This document shows, in pieces, positions 32,871 to 44,000 of a DNA stretch of 64,000 bases (position 1 is its first letter; each line of letters starts with the position of its first letter). This stretch comes from Tetraselmis striata (lineage: Eukaryota > Chlorophyta > Chlorodendrophyceae > Chlorodendrales > Chlorodendraceae). The position numbers and the translations under genes are program-made. Under the pieces are notes generated by a model. The model was not told the DNA's origin and made no database searches. It saw only the letters and a program-made list of their open reading frames with translations. The DNA lies in contig VCJN01001313.1 of assembly GCA_006384855.1 (NCBI GenBank), positions 1 to 64,000 on the forward strand. The letters are read 5' to 3'.

Positions 32871-34847
32871 TTAGGCCTGGAAGATTTTATCCGTTGTCTT
32901 TGGTGGCGATTTTGCTCGGGAAAAAAGGGGGGGAATCTTCCTTTTCCGAAAAAAAAAACTTATAGTCTAATAGTACTTTGAACAATACTCGTCGATGCCC
33001 CCGATGTCGTAGGCGACAGCGCCGGCGCAGCTGACTCGAAACCGGCACAGTACAGTAGCGGCGGATGGGGAGACAAACCGCCGCAATGCATCCTCTAAGC
33101 TCTGTTTATGGGGTTTCAAGAACTAGTCAACTGTCCTAGTGCGACCCGTACAATATGTTTCGGGTTTCAAACGGGTTTTACCGGTACCTTTCGGGCTGCC
33201 TTATCGCCCGCGAGCGAGCCTTGCGCCGGGCCTGGCCACGGAGCTACTTAGGACAGCCACCATCATCTCATCTGCCCATGCGCATTCATTGCCTTCCATA
33301 TATCCGATATCCCTCCACCCTATCCCACCACCACCAGCACCCGCCGCCCACACCAGGCAGCACCACTATGTACCTCCTGGCGTCACTGGCGGCGTGCGTC
33401 AGTATTTCCGTTGACGGCATGACCGCGGTGCGGAACGTTTGGATAAAGCTAGGCGCTCAGGAGTGGATGATGGGGCGACAAGAACTCTACGGACCAGCTG
33501 GATGAGGCAATCGAGGCCCACGCCCCCGACTACCACCCCCTGCTTGCTGACACCGATATCAAGATGGTGTGCATGGCCGGCACCCGGCACGACCGTGGGC
33601 TTCGCGAGACTGCACAGTGTTCCTGCTAGAGGCAGTCACAGACACCCTGGCGTTTCTTGCTTTGAGACGAGAGCGGTTACGATTAAGGTCGATTGCCACC
33701 GCCCCGCTACCCGGTTACGATTAAGGTCTCGGCAAGCACCGCACAACCCGTTTCCGACGATGATGATGGCTAGCGCCGCGCCGAGCCATGAGAGTCATCA
33801 CCGCCTCCCTACTCGCAATGAAAGTCCCTAGCGGCGCCCCGCTGTCTGCCAAAAAACAGCAATACAACTCCCTGATAGACTGACAAGAGTTAGAGGGCGT
33901 CGGTTGGTCGACGGACATGGCTAAACCGGTCGGCTTCGAGTTCGTCTTCGCCCTCCATCGCGCCTTGTTCCCTCTCAGCTCTCGTTCCAAGACTGGCGTT
34001 GTATCTGGGGTATGAGAGCATCTCTGCAAATGGCCAGCCCCGCCGGACAAACGTTTCGCGCAGTTCTTTGGGCAGAAGAAACTCGGACATAAGGCAGACC
34101 GGCCGAACGTTCCGAAGCTCGTTGGAGTACCTCAATACCACGCTGTCCGCAACGGTAATTGGGTCCAGAAGGGCAAGTGGCCGAGCATCATCGCGTTGCT
34201 AAAGCCCTGGAGCTCTCGCTATTTCGGTATGAGGAGCGGCTCGGCAAGCAGCGCGACTATGGCCTTAAGTCAAAACTGATGGAGGAGCCGGTACGGTCGG
34301 CCAAGACGGCGTCGCATGTGGAGACCATCGAGGCGCTGAAAGCGCTGGCCATCAACCGCGATTTCCCAACCGACATGCGCTCGCTTAGCCACAGGCTGCT
34401 GGACACCCCCGTCTATGCTGTCTCATATAGTCGGGCGGGTCTGGGGTTGACAATGTAATCAACATTGTCATTTATTACATTCATCTATGTGCCATAATAT
34501 TCAGCTATATGCCGTGGTCTTCTATGCATCCTCCTGCATCTATATTAACGGCCTATTTGCTGCCCCAGCCTTGTCTACAGTACTGCACAAAGTACTGTCA
34601 CAGTCCCCCCTTTTTTCACCTGAAGGTGGGGGTGCCCAATACCTATAGAAGTTCATCTAAAAGATGTTTTTAGTTGCCCTGGCTGTTCCTGCATGCTTAC
34701 AAGGCACAAACACGATGTTTCCTTGTTATTTGTTTCATGGCAGTACTTTAGCAGTACTGCAGAGGAAGGAAGTATTTCCAAAGGGGGGGGGGCCCAAAAA
34801 AAGGGGGAGGGGCACCAAAGACAACGGATAAAATCTTCCAGGCCTTA
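32871..34847. mobile_element. PIF/Harbinger-type non-autonomous transposon, perfect 32-bp TIRs
   Basis: The left end at 32874 starts GGCCTGGAAGATTTTATCCG and the right end, reverse-complemented from 34844, is identical for 32 bases. TTA flanks both sides (32871-32873, 34845-34847), and a continuous satellite unit is restored when one TTA and the element are removed. A 3-bp TTA duplication is typical of PIF/Harbinger. The 1971-bp interior shows no DDE motifs. An ORF at 34159-34458 (RVAKALELSLFRYEERLGKQ ...) might derive from an element protein. Perfect TIRs point to recent insertion. Confidence 0.9.
34159..34458 (+). CDS. Hypothetical ORF inside the Harbinger-type element
   Basis: This is a 99-codon frame ending just upstream of the right TIR region. 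It is mostly helical and charged (KLMEEPVRSAKTASHVETIE), with no recognised domain. Harbinger elements encode a transposase and a DNA-binding partner, and this could be a remnant of the latter. The upstream part is not clearly coding. Confidence 0.3.
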   Translation: MGPEGQVAEHHRVAKALELSLFRYEERLGKQRDYGLKSKLMEEPVRSAKTASHVETIEALKALAINRDFPTDMRSLSHRLLDTPVYAVSYSRAGLGLTM

Positions 34848-37231
34848 CAAAATAATACGTCTCTTTTGAAAAATAAATTACTGACAAATCTAACGCTAAA
34901 AGCATTATTACCCGGAAACAACAGTATTATTACAAGATCAACACTGCAAGCCGGCTAAAAGCGGCCCGCATCCCGCACCACGCTCAACCCAAGAGGTAGG
35001 GGCACCTCCACAGATCCCCCGCGCGAAGCGCCGCTTAGTTCCCCTACCTCTTGGGTTGAGCGGAGGAAAAGGAGAGCCGCGTCCGAAATCGCCTGGAATA
35101 CGAGAGAATCGATACCGGTTACACTACGGTTTTATCACGGATTTTTAGGCGTCCGTCCTCCGTCCTCCGTCCTCCGTCCTCCGTCCTCGTGAGCTGCGTC
35201 TTCGTGAATGAACCGTCATACGTTCGATATGTGCTCGTTTGATTTCTAGGCACTCCCACCACAGTCCGTAAAAATCCTGCGACTAAGACGGATCTATCGC
35301 GAATTATACCGGAAACATACTGCAAAAATCACGAATGTCCTCCGTCCGTCCTGTCACATACGCGCTTCGCGTATGAACCGTCATACGTTCGGTTTTCGCT
35401 CGTTTGATTTCACGGTACTGGTACGTGTACGGTAACATTCTGAATGGATGCGCGTGTATTCTAGCCCAGGCACGTCATATATTCGTCTAAAACGCCAAAA
35501 TAACGCGGTACCGCAGCGCGTTTTTACTGCTACTCAATCAGCAAGCGAGACTCGCCCTCTATATTTATACAGCGACTATATACACGGTGGTCCGAGGATA
35601 TGCTGTAACATGATGGTGTAAAAAGGGGTCGCCGCAGTGCGGGGGCAGTGCGCCGACCCGGGGCCCGGCGTCCGTCGACGGACGGGCCACGGTCGAACGA
35701 CGGCGTCCGGCGTCCGGTGCCGGTACAGGCGGCGGGCGTGGCGATTCGCGCCGTGCCCGCCCCGTAGACCTGACGACCGGCCCGACCTGCGCGGCCTCGT
35801 GCGGGATGCGGGCCGCCTGTAGGCGGCTTGTACTGTATTGCTGATCTTGTAGTGCTGCTTTTTTTTTTTTTTGGGTAATACAACTTTTAGCGGTGGGTTG
35901 GGTACCGGCCTTTTTGTAATGCACACCAGTAGTCAGCGGCCCGCTTTTACGCGGCTTGCAGATTTAATCTGTTTTACAAAATAATACGTCTCTTTCGAAA
36001 AATAAATTACTGACAAATCTAACGCTAAATGCATTATTACCCGGAAACAACAGTATTACAAGATCAACACTGCAAGCCGGCTAAAAGCGGCCCGCATCCC
36101 GCACCACGCTCAACCCAAGAGGTAGGGGCACCTCCACAGATCCCCGGCGCGAAGCGCCGCTTAGTGTACATTATTATGAAATATACACCTGCTATGCTAT
36201 CGCGACAGCATAGATTTACGGCGGCGTGATAAGTCTATTCCCCTACCTCTTGGGTTGAGCGGAGGAAAAGGAGAGCCGCGTCCGAAATCGCCTGGAATAC
36301 GTGAGAATCGATACCGGTCGCAATACGTTTTTTTCACGGAATTTTAGGCGTCCTCCGTTCTCCGTCCTCCGTCCTCGTGTGCTGCGTCTTCGTGAATGAA
36401 CCGTCATACGTTCGATCTGTGCTCGTTTGATTTCTAGGCACTCCCACCACAGTCCGTTAATATCCTGCGACTAAGACGAATCTATCGTGAATTATACCGG
36501 AAACATACTGCAAAAATCACGAATGTCCTCCGTCCGTCCTGTCACACACGCGCTTCGCGTATGAACCGTCATATGTTCGGTTTTCGCTCGTTTGATTTCA
36601 CGGTACTGGTACGTGAAAGGTAACATTCTGAATGGATGCGCGTGTATTCTAGCCCAGGCACGTCATATATTCGTCTAAAACGCCAAAATAACGCGGTACC
36701 GCAGCGCGTTTTTACGCGTTTTTATTCCTACCTATATACGGTAGTCCAAGTATGGTGCTGTAAAAAGGGGTCGCCGCGGTGCGGGGGCAGTCCGCCAACC
36801 CGGGGCCCGGCGTCCGTCGTCGGACGGGCGACGGTCGAACGACGGCGTCCGGCGTCCGGTGCCGGTACAGGCGGCGGGCATGGCGATTCGCGCCGTGCCC
36901 GCCCCGTAGACCTGACGACCGGCCTGCGCGGCCTCGTGCGGGATGCGGGCCGCCTGTAGGCGGCTTGTACTGTATTGCTGATCTTGTAGTGCTGCTTTTT
37001 TTTTTTTTGGTAATACAACTTTTAGCGGTGGGTTGGGAACTGGCCTTTTTGTAATGCACACCAGTAGTCAGCGGCCCGCTTTTACGCGGCTTGCAGATTT
37101 AATCCCTTTTACAAATTAAAACGTCTCTTTTTGAAAAATAAATTACTGACAAATCTAACGCTAAAAGCATTTGTTTTCGCCCCCGGGAAGCTAAAAGCAT
37201 TATTACCCGGAAACAACAGTATTACAATATC

Positions 37232-38140
37232 AACACTACTTGAGTGGAGGCCACTAGCCGCGCGCGATGCCGCTAAACTAGTAAAGGCATCGGTGTGGGC
37301 GCGTTACGAATCGTCGGTATCGTTAGCACGCAATAACACCTGGGGTATATATGTCCAGGCGTCCTATGCGTCAAACCCGTTGCCACAGTACGGTGTGGGT
37401 GTCCCCGCGGGGGTTGTGGCCGGGTTGCACATTATGATACAATTACGCACCCGAGTATTTCCCACTGCCCGCCGATTGGCCCGGATTCATGCCATGCCTG
37501 AGCGGTTCCTTGAACACTGCCCTGCATGTGGCGGAGGTGAATCTGAGACTATCGAACATATGTTGGTGGAGTGCCCGCGGTGGGGGTATCACCGTCATAA
37601 TTTTGGGTTGTTAGTTCCGGAGTTCAGGGATTTTATTAGTAGTCAGGTTAGTGCGTCAACACCTGAGGACTTAACTGCCTTTATTTTGGGCGGGGTCCCC
37701 CCCTCCCTTCACGGCGCCCTGGATTTTACTGGGAATGGGAAATTTTTCCAGCTATGGCGTCGGGCCCTCCCTCACATTGCCTTTTTTGTTGCACATGTAT
37801 CGCACTCCCGAAATGCTTTGCTCCGCGGGTTGGGGCTTGCCCCAACTCGCATTACTCGAATGGGCCGACGCCCAAACGGGTAGGGCGGACCTTTCGTGGT
37901 CAGTGCCGGGTATTTTGATGGCAGTGTTTTAGACGGTGATCCAACAGTGTTGGAAATTCCGTCACTGGCCTCTAATTAGTCTTGCGAAATGCTTCGGAAA
38001 TTTGCTTGATGACTATAACGGAGCGTCGCCTACCCAGGGCTTTCCGTAACTGGATTGCTGCCTAAACGGCCGTCGTAGAGACGCTGCAAGGGTTTCACTG
38101 GTGCCAGTCCTGTCCCGGGGGCGAAAAAAAAAAACACTAC
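37232..38140 (+). mobile_element. 5'-truncated LINE with poly(A) tail in the satellite
   Basis: AACACTAC is duplicated at 37232-37239 and 38133-38140. The insert starts at 37240 and ends with GGGGGCG and a run of A. Coding from 37240 to 37883 is intact. It encodes the C-terminal part of a LINE polyprotein, including a zinc-knuckle-like CPACGGGESETIEHMLVEC (about 37518-37575) and the segment HVSHSRNALLRGLGLAPTRI. 5' truncation, an A tail and a short target duplication are the hallmarks of target-primed reverse transcription. It matches the fragment at 3628-4088. Confidence 0.92.
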
Positions 38141-38399
38141 AAGCCGGCTAAAAGCGGCCGCCCGCATCCCGCACCAGGCTCAATCCAAGAGGTAGGGGCA
38201 CCTCCACAAATCCCCGGCGCGAAGCGCCGCTTAGTCACGATAGCCGCGACAAATCTAGTCGCTATATCACGCGCGGTATTATCATTACCGTATTTCGCCC
38301 TCTACCCGTACTCGTACCCCCGCGGTACCGTGATAGTTACTAACGACTATATCACGGCCCGGATATGTCCAACCCGGCTACGCGGCGCGCTTGCGCGAG

Positions 38400-38700
38400 C
38401 AAACCAAGTTAGGGTTGACGCCTGCTCGTCCCAGCCCGTGGCAAGGCGACACCGCTTCGTCCCGTGCGTCGTCGAGGAGGGCGGGCGTCTGGGCGAGCAC
38501 CTGCTCGCTCTACTCAAGGAGCTTGCGGAGCGCGGCATCGCAAGCGGCCACCTGAAGCAACCCCCCTCGTGGCGTGAGCTCCGGCCAGCCGCCCTGGTTG
38601 TTCACTGGATACGGAAGTGGACTGCGAAGCTTTCTGTGGCACTGCACATATTTCTCGCCGAATATCTCTGTCGGCACACCGGAAGCCGTCCCTTCTGCTG
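38400..38700 (+). pseudogene. Protein fragment resembling a retroelement C-terminus
   Basis: An open frame reads RRHRFVPCVVEEGGRLGEHL, then LLALLKELAERGIASGHLK, then VVHWIRKWTAKLSVALHIFL. The 'FVPxVVExGGRLGxH' pattern followed by a Trp-containing helix is, as far as I recall, found at the C-terminus of algal non-LTR or related retroelement proteins. No upstream reverse transcriptase is present, so this would be a truncated copy. It lies just outside the satellite field. Confidence 0.35.
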
Positions 38701-39088
38701 CGGCGGAAGATCGTTTAGGCCGGCCGGCCGACGATTACCTGCCGCATCGCCGGGCTCCGCGGCCCGGCGCTAAGAGGGTTCTGCTTAAATGTAGCAGGCT
38801 TTTTCCTTCCCCAGTACTTTGCGTGCATTCTCTGGACGCTCTCCCTGTAACCAAAAAGATCAACTATTTCACGATGAGGGATAACTTCGTCGAAGCCAGG
38901 CGATGTCGTAAGGCAGAAGTTCTTATTATCTTCCGTAAACGAAAGCTCCTACAGCGCAGAAATCGCACGGAGGTGCCGGAATGCCCCGGCTGTAGGAAAC
39001 CGGCCGCGGCTCGCCGTTATCGTCATTCGTCGGTCGAGCCATTTCTCACCCATATAATGGTGGGAGGAACGTTGGAGCTTATTACTCC

Positions 39089-39125
<37 letters not shown>

Positions 39126-39439
39126 ACTTTCGTTGCACGAGCTACATTCTTCCAACGGAGCGGCTCCCCCCCAGGTAGGGACGACCATGGCGGGTGCCGA
39201 TTATTAGCCATCGCACGCCACCCCCTATCCCCCTACCGTCCCCGTTTGCCCGTGTGCCATTGACGCGCGACTTGCGTGCTTGCCGAACACGTCACGCCCG
39301 TGCGACATGCCCGCCCGTACTCGCTTGTCGACTGTTTGACGAAGCGTGTGTCGCGATGCCCACTCAACGACCTATCTACGCGTCAAAGAGCCGCGCAGAC
39401 GCTCGCTCACGCACCCCGGTGCCATGACCGCCGCTCATA

Positions 39440-40135
39440 TTATCGAGCATGTTTCTTCTGGTACACTGGCCCCATTAGCCACCGGTTCATGGGTGCAGAG
39501 CATCGAACGAATAGGCGGCGGTTGTTGAGGCCGCAGCCTTGCCGGTTGCCCCGGGAGGCGAGCGAGTCTTGGCGCGACATATGAGGCTTGGACTCGGGGC
39601 AGCTCACAACGTCTATCTCGGGCGCGGGGATGCCTCTGACGCTCAGTCCGTGCGGCTGGCTAGTCGGCGGCGTGCTAGCGGCGCCAGAGGCCGACGGTGA
39701 AACCGTTGGCGGGGCATGCGGGGGCAAGGACGGCGGTGGTCGCATGCTGCTGCACAAGCTCAGCAGTAGTAGCGCAAGCATGCTCATGCGCTCCACCATC
39801 TCAAGCATGATCCGCGATATCGCCGAGACGATCGATGAGGCCTGGTTGAGCAGAGTGCAACAGCACGCGCGGCGGCACACGCACGGCAACGCGCTCGGCC
39901 AGCCGGCGTCGACGTCACCTGCATCGCCAGTTCCTCCAACGATAGCAGCTGCCGAGTAGTGTGGCAGGTCAGCTGCATCCATGGCCTCATGGCCAAACTC
40001 GAAGGCGCGGCGGAGCTGTAGGGTTATCGGCCGCTCACGACCACAAGCCAAAAGCGACCACTCATCCTCCCCATCAGCGCGCGCTTGGTAGCACGTCGGC
40101 TTGGTTAATTCCTTGGGTAATTCCGTAATTTGCAA
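39440..40135 (-). CDS. Hypothetical ORF, weak
   Basis: This is a 231-codon minus frame with a Leu/Ser/Met-rich hydrophobic middle (MLALLLLSLCSSM) and a Pro-rich stretch. It overlaps a shorter plus frame (39588-39959) in which the middle looks like an amphipathic helix. Neither resembles a known family. It may be spurious and is listed because it is the longest frame in this interval. Confidence 0.15.
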   Translation of the reverse strand: MQITELPKELTKPTCYQARADGEDEWSLLACGRERPITLQLRRAFEFGHEAMDAADLPHYSAAAIVGGTGDAGDVDAGWPSALPCVCRRACCCTLLNQASSIVSAISRIMLEMVERMSMLALLLLSLCSSMRPPPSLPPHAPPTVSPSASGAASTPPTSQPHGLSVRGIPAPEIDVVSCPESKPHMSRQDSLASRGNRQGCGLNNRRLFVRCSAPMNRWLMGPVYQKKHAR

Positions 40136-40388
40136 TGCATTTGCATCATTGGCAATCCGAGCTCAAGTGGGATGCGCGCCGCCAAAATCGTTCGACGCCC
40201 TCATGACTGCAGATATCATGATCATTGCCATGCATGATGCATTCTCTCGAGCGCCAAGTCCATCTATTCAGCTAGCTCAGCATTAAGCTATTTACACCCC
40301 CTCTAATCAACCCGAAGATCCCACTATGTAGTTATAATCACACATCCTCTTCCCCAAGATGCGGGACTTGACCCTCAAAGTGTACTAT

Positions 40389-40745
40389 GCAGCACGGCAT
40401 CGCACATACAGCGCTGCCGTGCTGCAAGAAACAGAAATTTAATATATACTGCAACGTAGCAATGCCGGCAGCAGTCAAGGGACTCCGCAGCACGGCATCG
40501 CACATACAACGCTGCCGTGCTGCAAAAAACAAGAACACAATACAAGCTGCAGCGCAGCAATGCCGGCAGCACCCAGGGGACTCTGCAGCACGTCATCGCA
40601 CATACCACGCTGCCGTGCTTCAAAAAACATAAATACAATTCAAAATGTAGCGCAACAATAATGCCGGCAGCAATCAGGGGACTGTTGTTGCGCGGCGGTG
40701 CACTCTGTAGCACGGCATCTTACATTCAACGCTGTTGTGCACAAC
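40389..40745. repeat. Tandem array of hairpins, about 98-bp unit, four copies
   Basis: Each unit starts with GCAGCACGGCA and, after about 15 nt, its complement TGCCGTGCTGC. Copies start at 40389, 40487, 40585 and 40707, and the later ones carry mismatches in the arms. Between hairpins lies a second shared word, AATGCCGGCAGCA. No coding is seen. Confidence 0.88.
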
Positions 40746-41036
40746 TCATCCCCTTCTCCATCGAAATCAGACGCAAAACGGTCAGATTCCATCATGTAGG
40801 GGCCCAAAATATGCAATGGGCCCACGTCGGGGCGGTGGATGGGAAAGGTGAGTGTGCATGCAACCGTTCTGCGCGGCTCAATACGGGTGGGCCAATGGTG
40901 GTCCACGAATGAGTATATTGCGCGGGTATATTGCGCGAAACGCACGCCCGTTTCCTTTGCAAATGATAACTCCCGGTCGCGGCGGGTACCCGTACTGTAC
41001 CGTCAAGGGATGCCCGAGTTCCGTTCGCGGAAGATG

Positions 41037-42231
41037 ACTTCTGTGAGGATATATCCTATACCCTCACTAACCCTAATCAACAGTAGCACACGTTAAGGCG
41101 CGTAGCGCGCGCACCACTTGTAGTGGCTACGCCTGCGCCCTGTCGTCCGCACTGCGCCCGCTGATGTATCAGCGCGGCGCCCTGCCGGACTGTAATCAGA
41201 CAATACTCACCCTCACAGCCTCAGAGTAGCACAGACTCCTGGCACCATAAGCGCATCCCCTCACATTTGGTGCTTCTACGGCGCTACCCAGCAATCGATA
41301 TTGTAAATCCCAAAACTGGAGTGAGAGAAACTACCATAGACATTCTGTCAAAAATCCAAGATATACACAATTTGGTGCATGAAAATATCATAATTGCCAA
41401 AGAATACCAAAGGCACTACTATGATAAAGACAATAAGCAGCCGATAACGTTTCAGATCGGTGATAAGATAATGATAAAAACTGACGATATGATCATAAGA
41501 GGACAGAAGTGTCCCAAGCTCAAACAACGATATGTAGGACCATATGAGGTCATCGAACAGGTGAACCCTCAGGCCTACAGAATACAATTACCACCTGAGC
41601 TTGAGTGCCACCCAGTGTTTCATGTCTCAAAGTTGAGACTCTGGGATACTTTATCTGCGCAAACAGACATTCCTGATGCCTTGATTGGCAGACAGACGCG
41701 CAGAACTGATGACCCAATCATTGCGGACATCACTGACTTTAAATTGGCACTATACCCACGACTATAGGCAAAGGGCAAAGCCTTGCTGTTCAAAGTAAGG
41801 TTCCATAATTTTCCAGCAACTGGAGATGACTGGATGCCCTATGAAACGATGCATATTCACCGCTGATGCAGCTTTATATGATGTCAGAACGATACAAACA
41901 TATCTCGACCTCACCAGCATACCTTGCTGCTAAGGCGAGCCACCCGCAAAGGTTTCCACCGTCGTGAATCTGCTGGCTCAGATTCATCAGAGCGGGGTGG
42001 AATGTGAGGATATATCCTATACCCTCACTAACCCTAATCAACAGTAGCACACGTTAAGGCGCGTAGCGCGCGCACCACTTGTAGTGGCTGCGCCTGCGCC
42101 CTGTCGTCCGCACTGCGCCCGCTGATATATCAGCGCGGCGCCCTGCCGGACTGTAATCAGACAATACTCACCCTCACAGCCTCAGAGTAGCACAGACTCC
42201 TGCCACCATAAGCGCATCCCCTCACAACTTC
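41037..42231 (+). mobile_element. Internally deleted Ty3/Gypsy element with paired LTRs
   Basis: The LTRs at 41042-41265 and 42003-42226 are both 224 bp (TGTGAGGATA...CCCCTCACA) and differ at about three positions. ACTTC flanks both ends (41037-41041, 42227-42231). A polypurine tract, AGAGCGGGGTGGAA, precedes the 3' LTR. Only 737 bp of interior remains, holding the end of the integrase gene. The few LTR differences and intact target duplication suggest a relatively young element that lost gag, protease, RT and RNase H. Confidence 0.93.
41267..41767 (+). pseudogene. Ty3/Gypsy integrase C-terminal fragment
   Basis: The open frame covers the C-terminal part of integrase. A charged helix comes first (IIIAKEYQRHYYDKDNKQP), then the SH3-like GPY/F module (FQIGDKIMIKTDD ... 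LKQRYVGPYEVIEQ) and the segment ECHPVFHVSKLRLW typical just before a chromodomain. The DDE core and everything upstream are deleted. The sequence is more AT-rich than its surroundings. Residual coding continues in other frames to about 41,875. Confidence 0.88.
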
Positions 42232-42284
42232 TGCCTAAGGAATGCTACTTTCGCGTTTCGTACCACACCATGCACGTACGGTTG

Positions 42285-42710
42285 AAAGGGAGGTAGGTGG
42301 GGAAGATTAGCCAAAAAGTAGTGCGCATGCCAGTTACACGGAATAAAGGGCGAGGTACTTGCGGGAAAGAGCCACAAAAGCGGGAGGGAGGGCGGGTTGT
42401 GCGGGCAAGAGGCCGGCACAATACTAAGAGAGTGGTCCAATCTAGCGGACGATGATGATTTTACAAGATTTGATGGGTACGGGGGTGTCCGCTGTTTTCG
42501 CCGCGGGCGGCACGCAAAGTGCCACACATTAGCTTCTCAATGCTACATCACAAGGACCGCACGTGGTCGATTACTTGCGTGGCGCAGAGATCGAGGGCAG
42601 CTAGTGTCGACACCCGCATACCCTATAGGTGCAGGGACGGAAAAAGGAATCAAACCCCAAGAACACAGCCCTAAACATTTCAAAGGGAGGTAGGCAGGGA
42701 AGATTAGCCA
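42285..42710. repeat. 29-bp direct repeats next to the recombinase gene
   Basis: AAAGGGAGGTAGG(T/C)(G/A)GGGA followed by AGATTAGCCA occurs at 42285-42313 and 42682-42710 with two mismatches. They lie just beyond the 3' end of the tyrosine recombinase gene. Split direct repeats are a feature of some DIRS-like elements, but the full pattern was not traced here. Confidence 0.7.
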
Positions 42711-44000
42711 CCTCGTTATGCAGGACTGCGGAGGGGGCGGGGCGGCGTCCGACGGAGCGGGGGCGCTGTCGAGAAGGCTGCGAAGCACCACAGCGGGGGA
42801 GAGCAAACCGAACAGAAGCGCTGCATCGCGGGTGGGAGGCGTAGTCGCGTCGATGTAGTCGTTGCTTCCTCCGTAATTGCGGGCCCAACCGCCCCGGTGG
42901 CGGATTTTGTCCAGGGGGGGGGCACGCCTACTACGTTTGCGCCAGACGCCGCGCCCTTACGTAAGGAGTGTGAGGTCCACACGAACCCTTCAAGCTGGGG
43001 GAAGGGGGGGGGGGGGGGTGCTCGATTGATGCGGCCGACGGCCCGCTTGAGCTAGTCGCCGAGAGTGAAGGCGTTCCACGTCATGAGGGGCGGGGTAGCC
43101 ATGTCGCCGGGGACCGCCCGCAATACTCGGTCAGGTTGCATGGCGGTGGGGGCTGCCCGGAACGTCGCGTCGCAGTAGGCGATCAAGCGGCGGAGAAGGG
43201 ATGTCCAAGCGGGCACGGCGGTGGCAGGGATTTCGAGTAGGGGCTTAAAATCCGTCTCGATGCTTGCGATGTCCCCCCTTCTCGCGGTTGACGAAGCGGG
43301 TGATGTTGTGGGTCTCCACGGCTATGTTGCGGAGTCGGCAGGAGATGATGGAGTCACCACGGGAGTAAAACATAAATGTTGGACACACCGCGACGCCCTC
43401 GCGGAGGATGCTGCCGTAGCCGGGGGTGGTCCTGGGAAGGTTAGCAAGGTCGTCGAGGATGTCTGTGATGACGTCGCATGGAAGGGGGGCGCGCCGCAGC
43501 CCCTCGCTAGTCTTGAGTTGACGGATTTGAAGTGCGCGCTTCCTATCGCCGATGGCTGGGCTGGTGGCCGGTTCGTCATCCCGACCGGTTTGACGCAGGA
43601 AGGTGTTGATGGCCGAGAGGTAGGGTTGCAGAGAGCCGGCGCCAATGGTGCGGCGCTTTGGAATCCAGCAGGCCAGGTAGCGGACGCATGTAGACTCGGT
43701 GCCGTCCAGGAAGGAGATGCTTTCTTCGTCGATGAATACCTCGGCGAAGAGGCGAATCTTGCCTTTTTCGTAGTTGGAGTCGTAGGTGTTGGCCGTGAGC
43801 GAGGTAGTCAACATGTCGAGCACCTTGGCGCCCCTTGTCGTCCGTGCCGTAGAGGTCCGTACGCCGCTGATGGGTTCGCCGCTGCCGAGGGTGGTGCTCG
43901 CCGGGTGGTGACAACATAGCCAGGTGTAGCACCAAGCCGATGCTAGGCGGGCAAGGCATTGTAGCCGTTGACCTCGTAGCGAGCGTAGCGTGAGTGAATA
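42543..44000 (-). pseudogene. Tyrosine recombinase of DIRS/Crypton type, broken
   Basis: The minus strand shows a SAM-like N-terminal domain (LTANTYDSNYEKGKIRLFAE ... LQPYLSAINTFLRQTGRDD). The first catalytic region (CPTFMFYSRGDSIIS) follows. The HxxR box HSLRKG is at 42956-42970 and the nucleophile Tyr at 42855-42857 in NDYIDAT, followed by RDAALLFGLL. The parts are in different frames. A 9-G run at 42914-42922 separates the HxxR and Tyr frames, and an in-frame TAG lies at 43052-43054. No reverse transcriptase is nearby, so Crypton and decayed DIRS remain alternatives. Confidence 0.75.

Larger units (their letters stand above)
25720..38300. repeat. Satellite field with 0.94-1.26 kb units and a 3457-bp higher-order repeat
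   Basis: A conserved core containing ACCCGGGGCCCGGCGTCCGT appears at 26886, 28149, 29093, 30343, 31606, 32550, about 35655 and about 36798, plus a diverged copy near 25845. Spacings are 1263, 944, 1250, then 1263 and 944 again. Three-unit blocks are thus repeated at exactly 3457 bp with only scattered substitutions between about 26545 and 32870. Units also share a 13-18 nt T tract, the words TCATACGTTCGGTTTTCGCT and GCGCGTTTTTACTGCT, and CGTCCTCCGTCCTCCGTCCTC micro-repeats. Minus-strand ORFs ending in poly-Lys (KKKK) are by-products of the T tract and are not called as genes. Confidence 0.93.

Noticed and set aside
26795-37061. Families of minus-strand ORFs ending in poly-Lys, repeated many times
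   Set aside because: They arise from the T tract and GC-rich core of the satellite unit, are open in several frames at once and have no domain or start context.
37131-37239. N-terminal extension of the LINE ORF at 37240-37883
   Set aside because: This part is satellite sequence upstream of the target-site duplication and joins the LINE frame only by chance.
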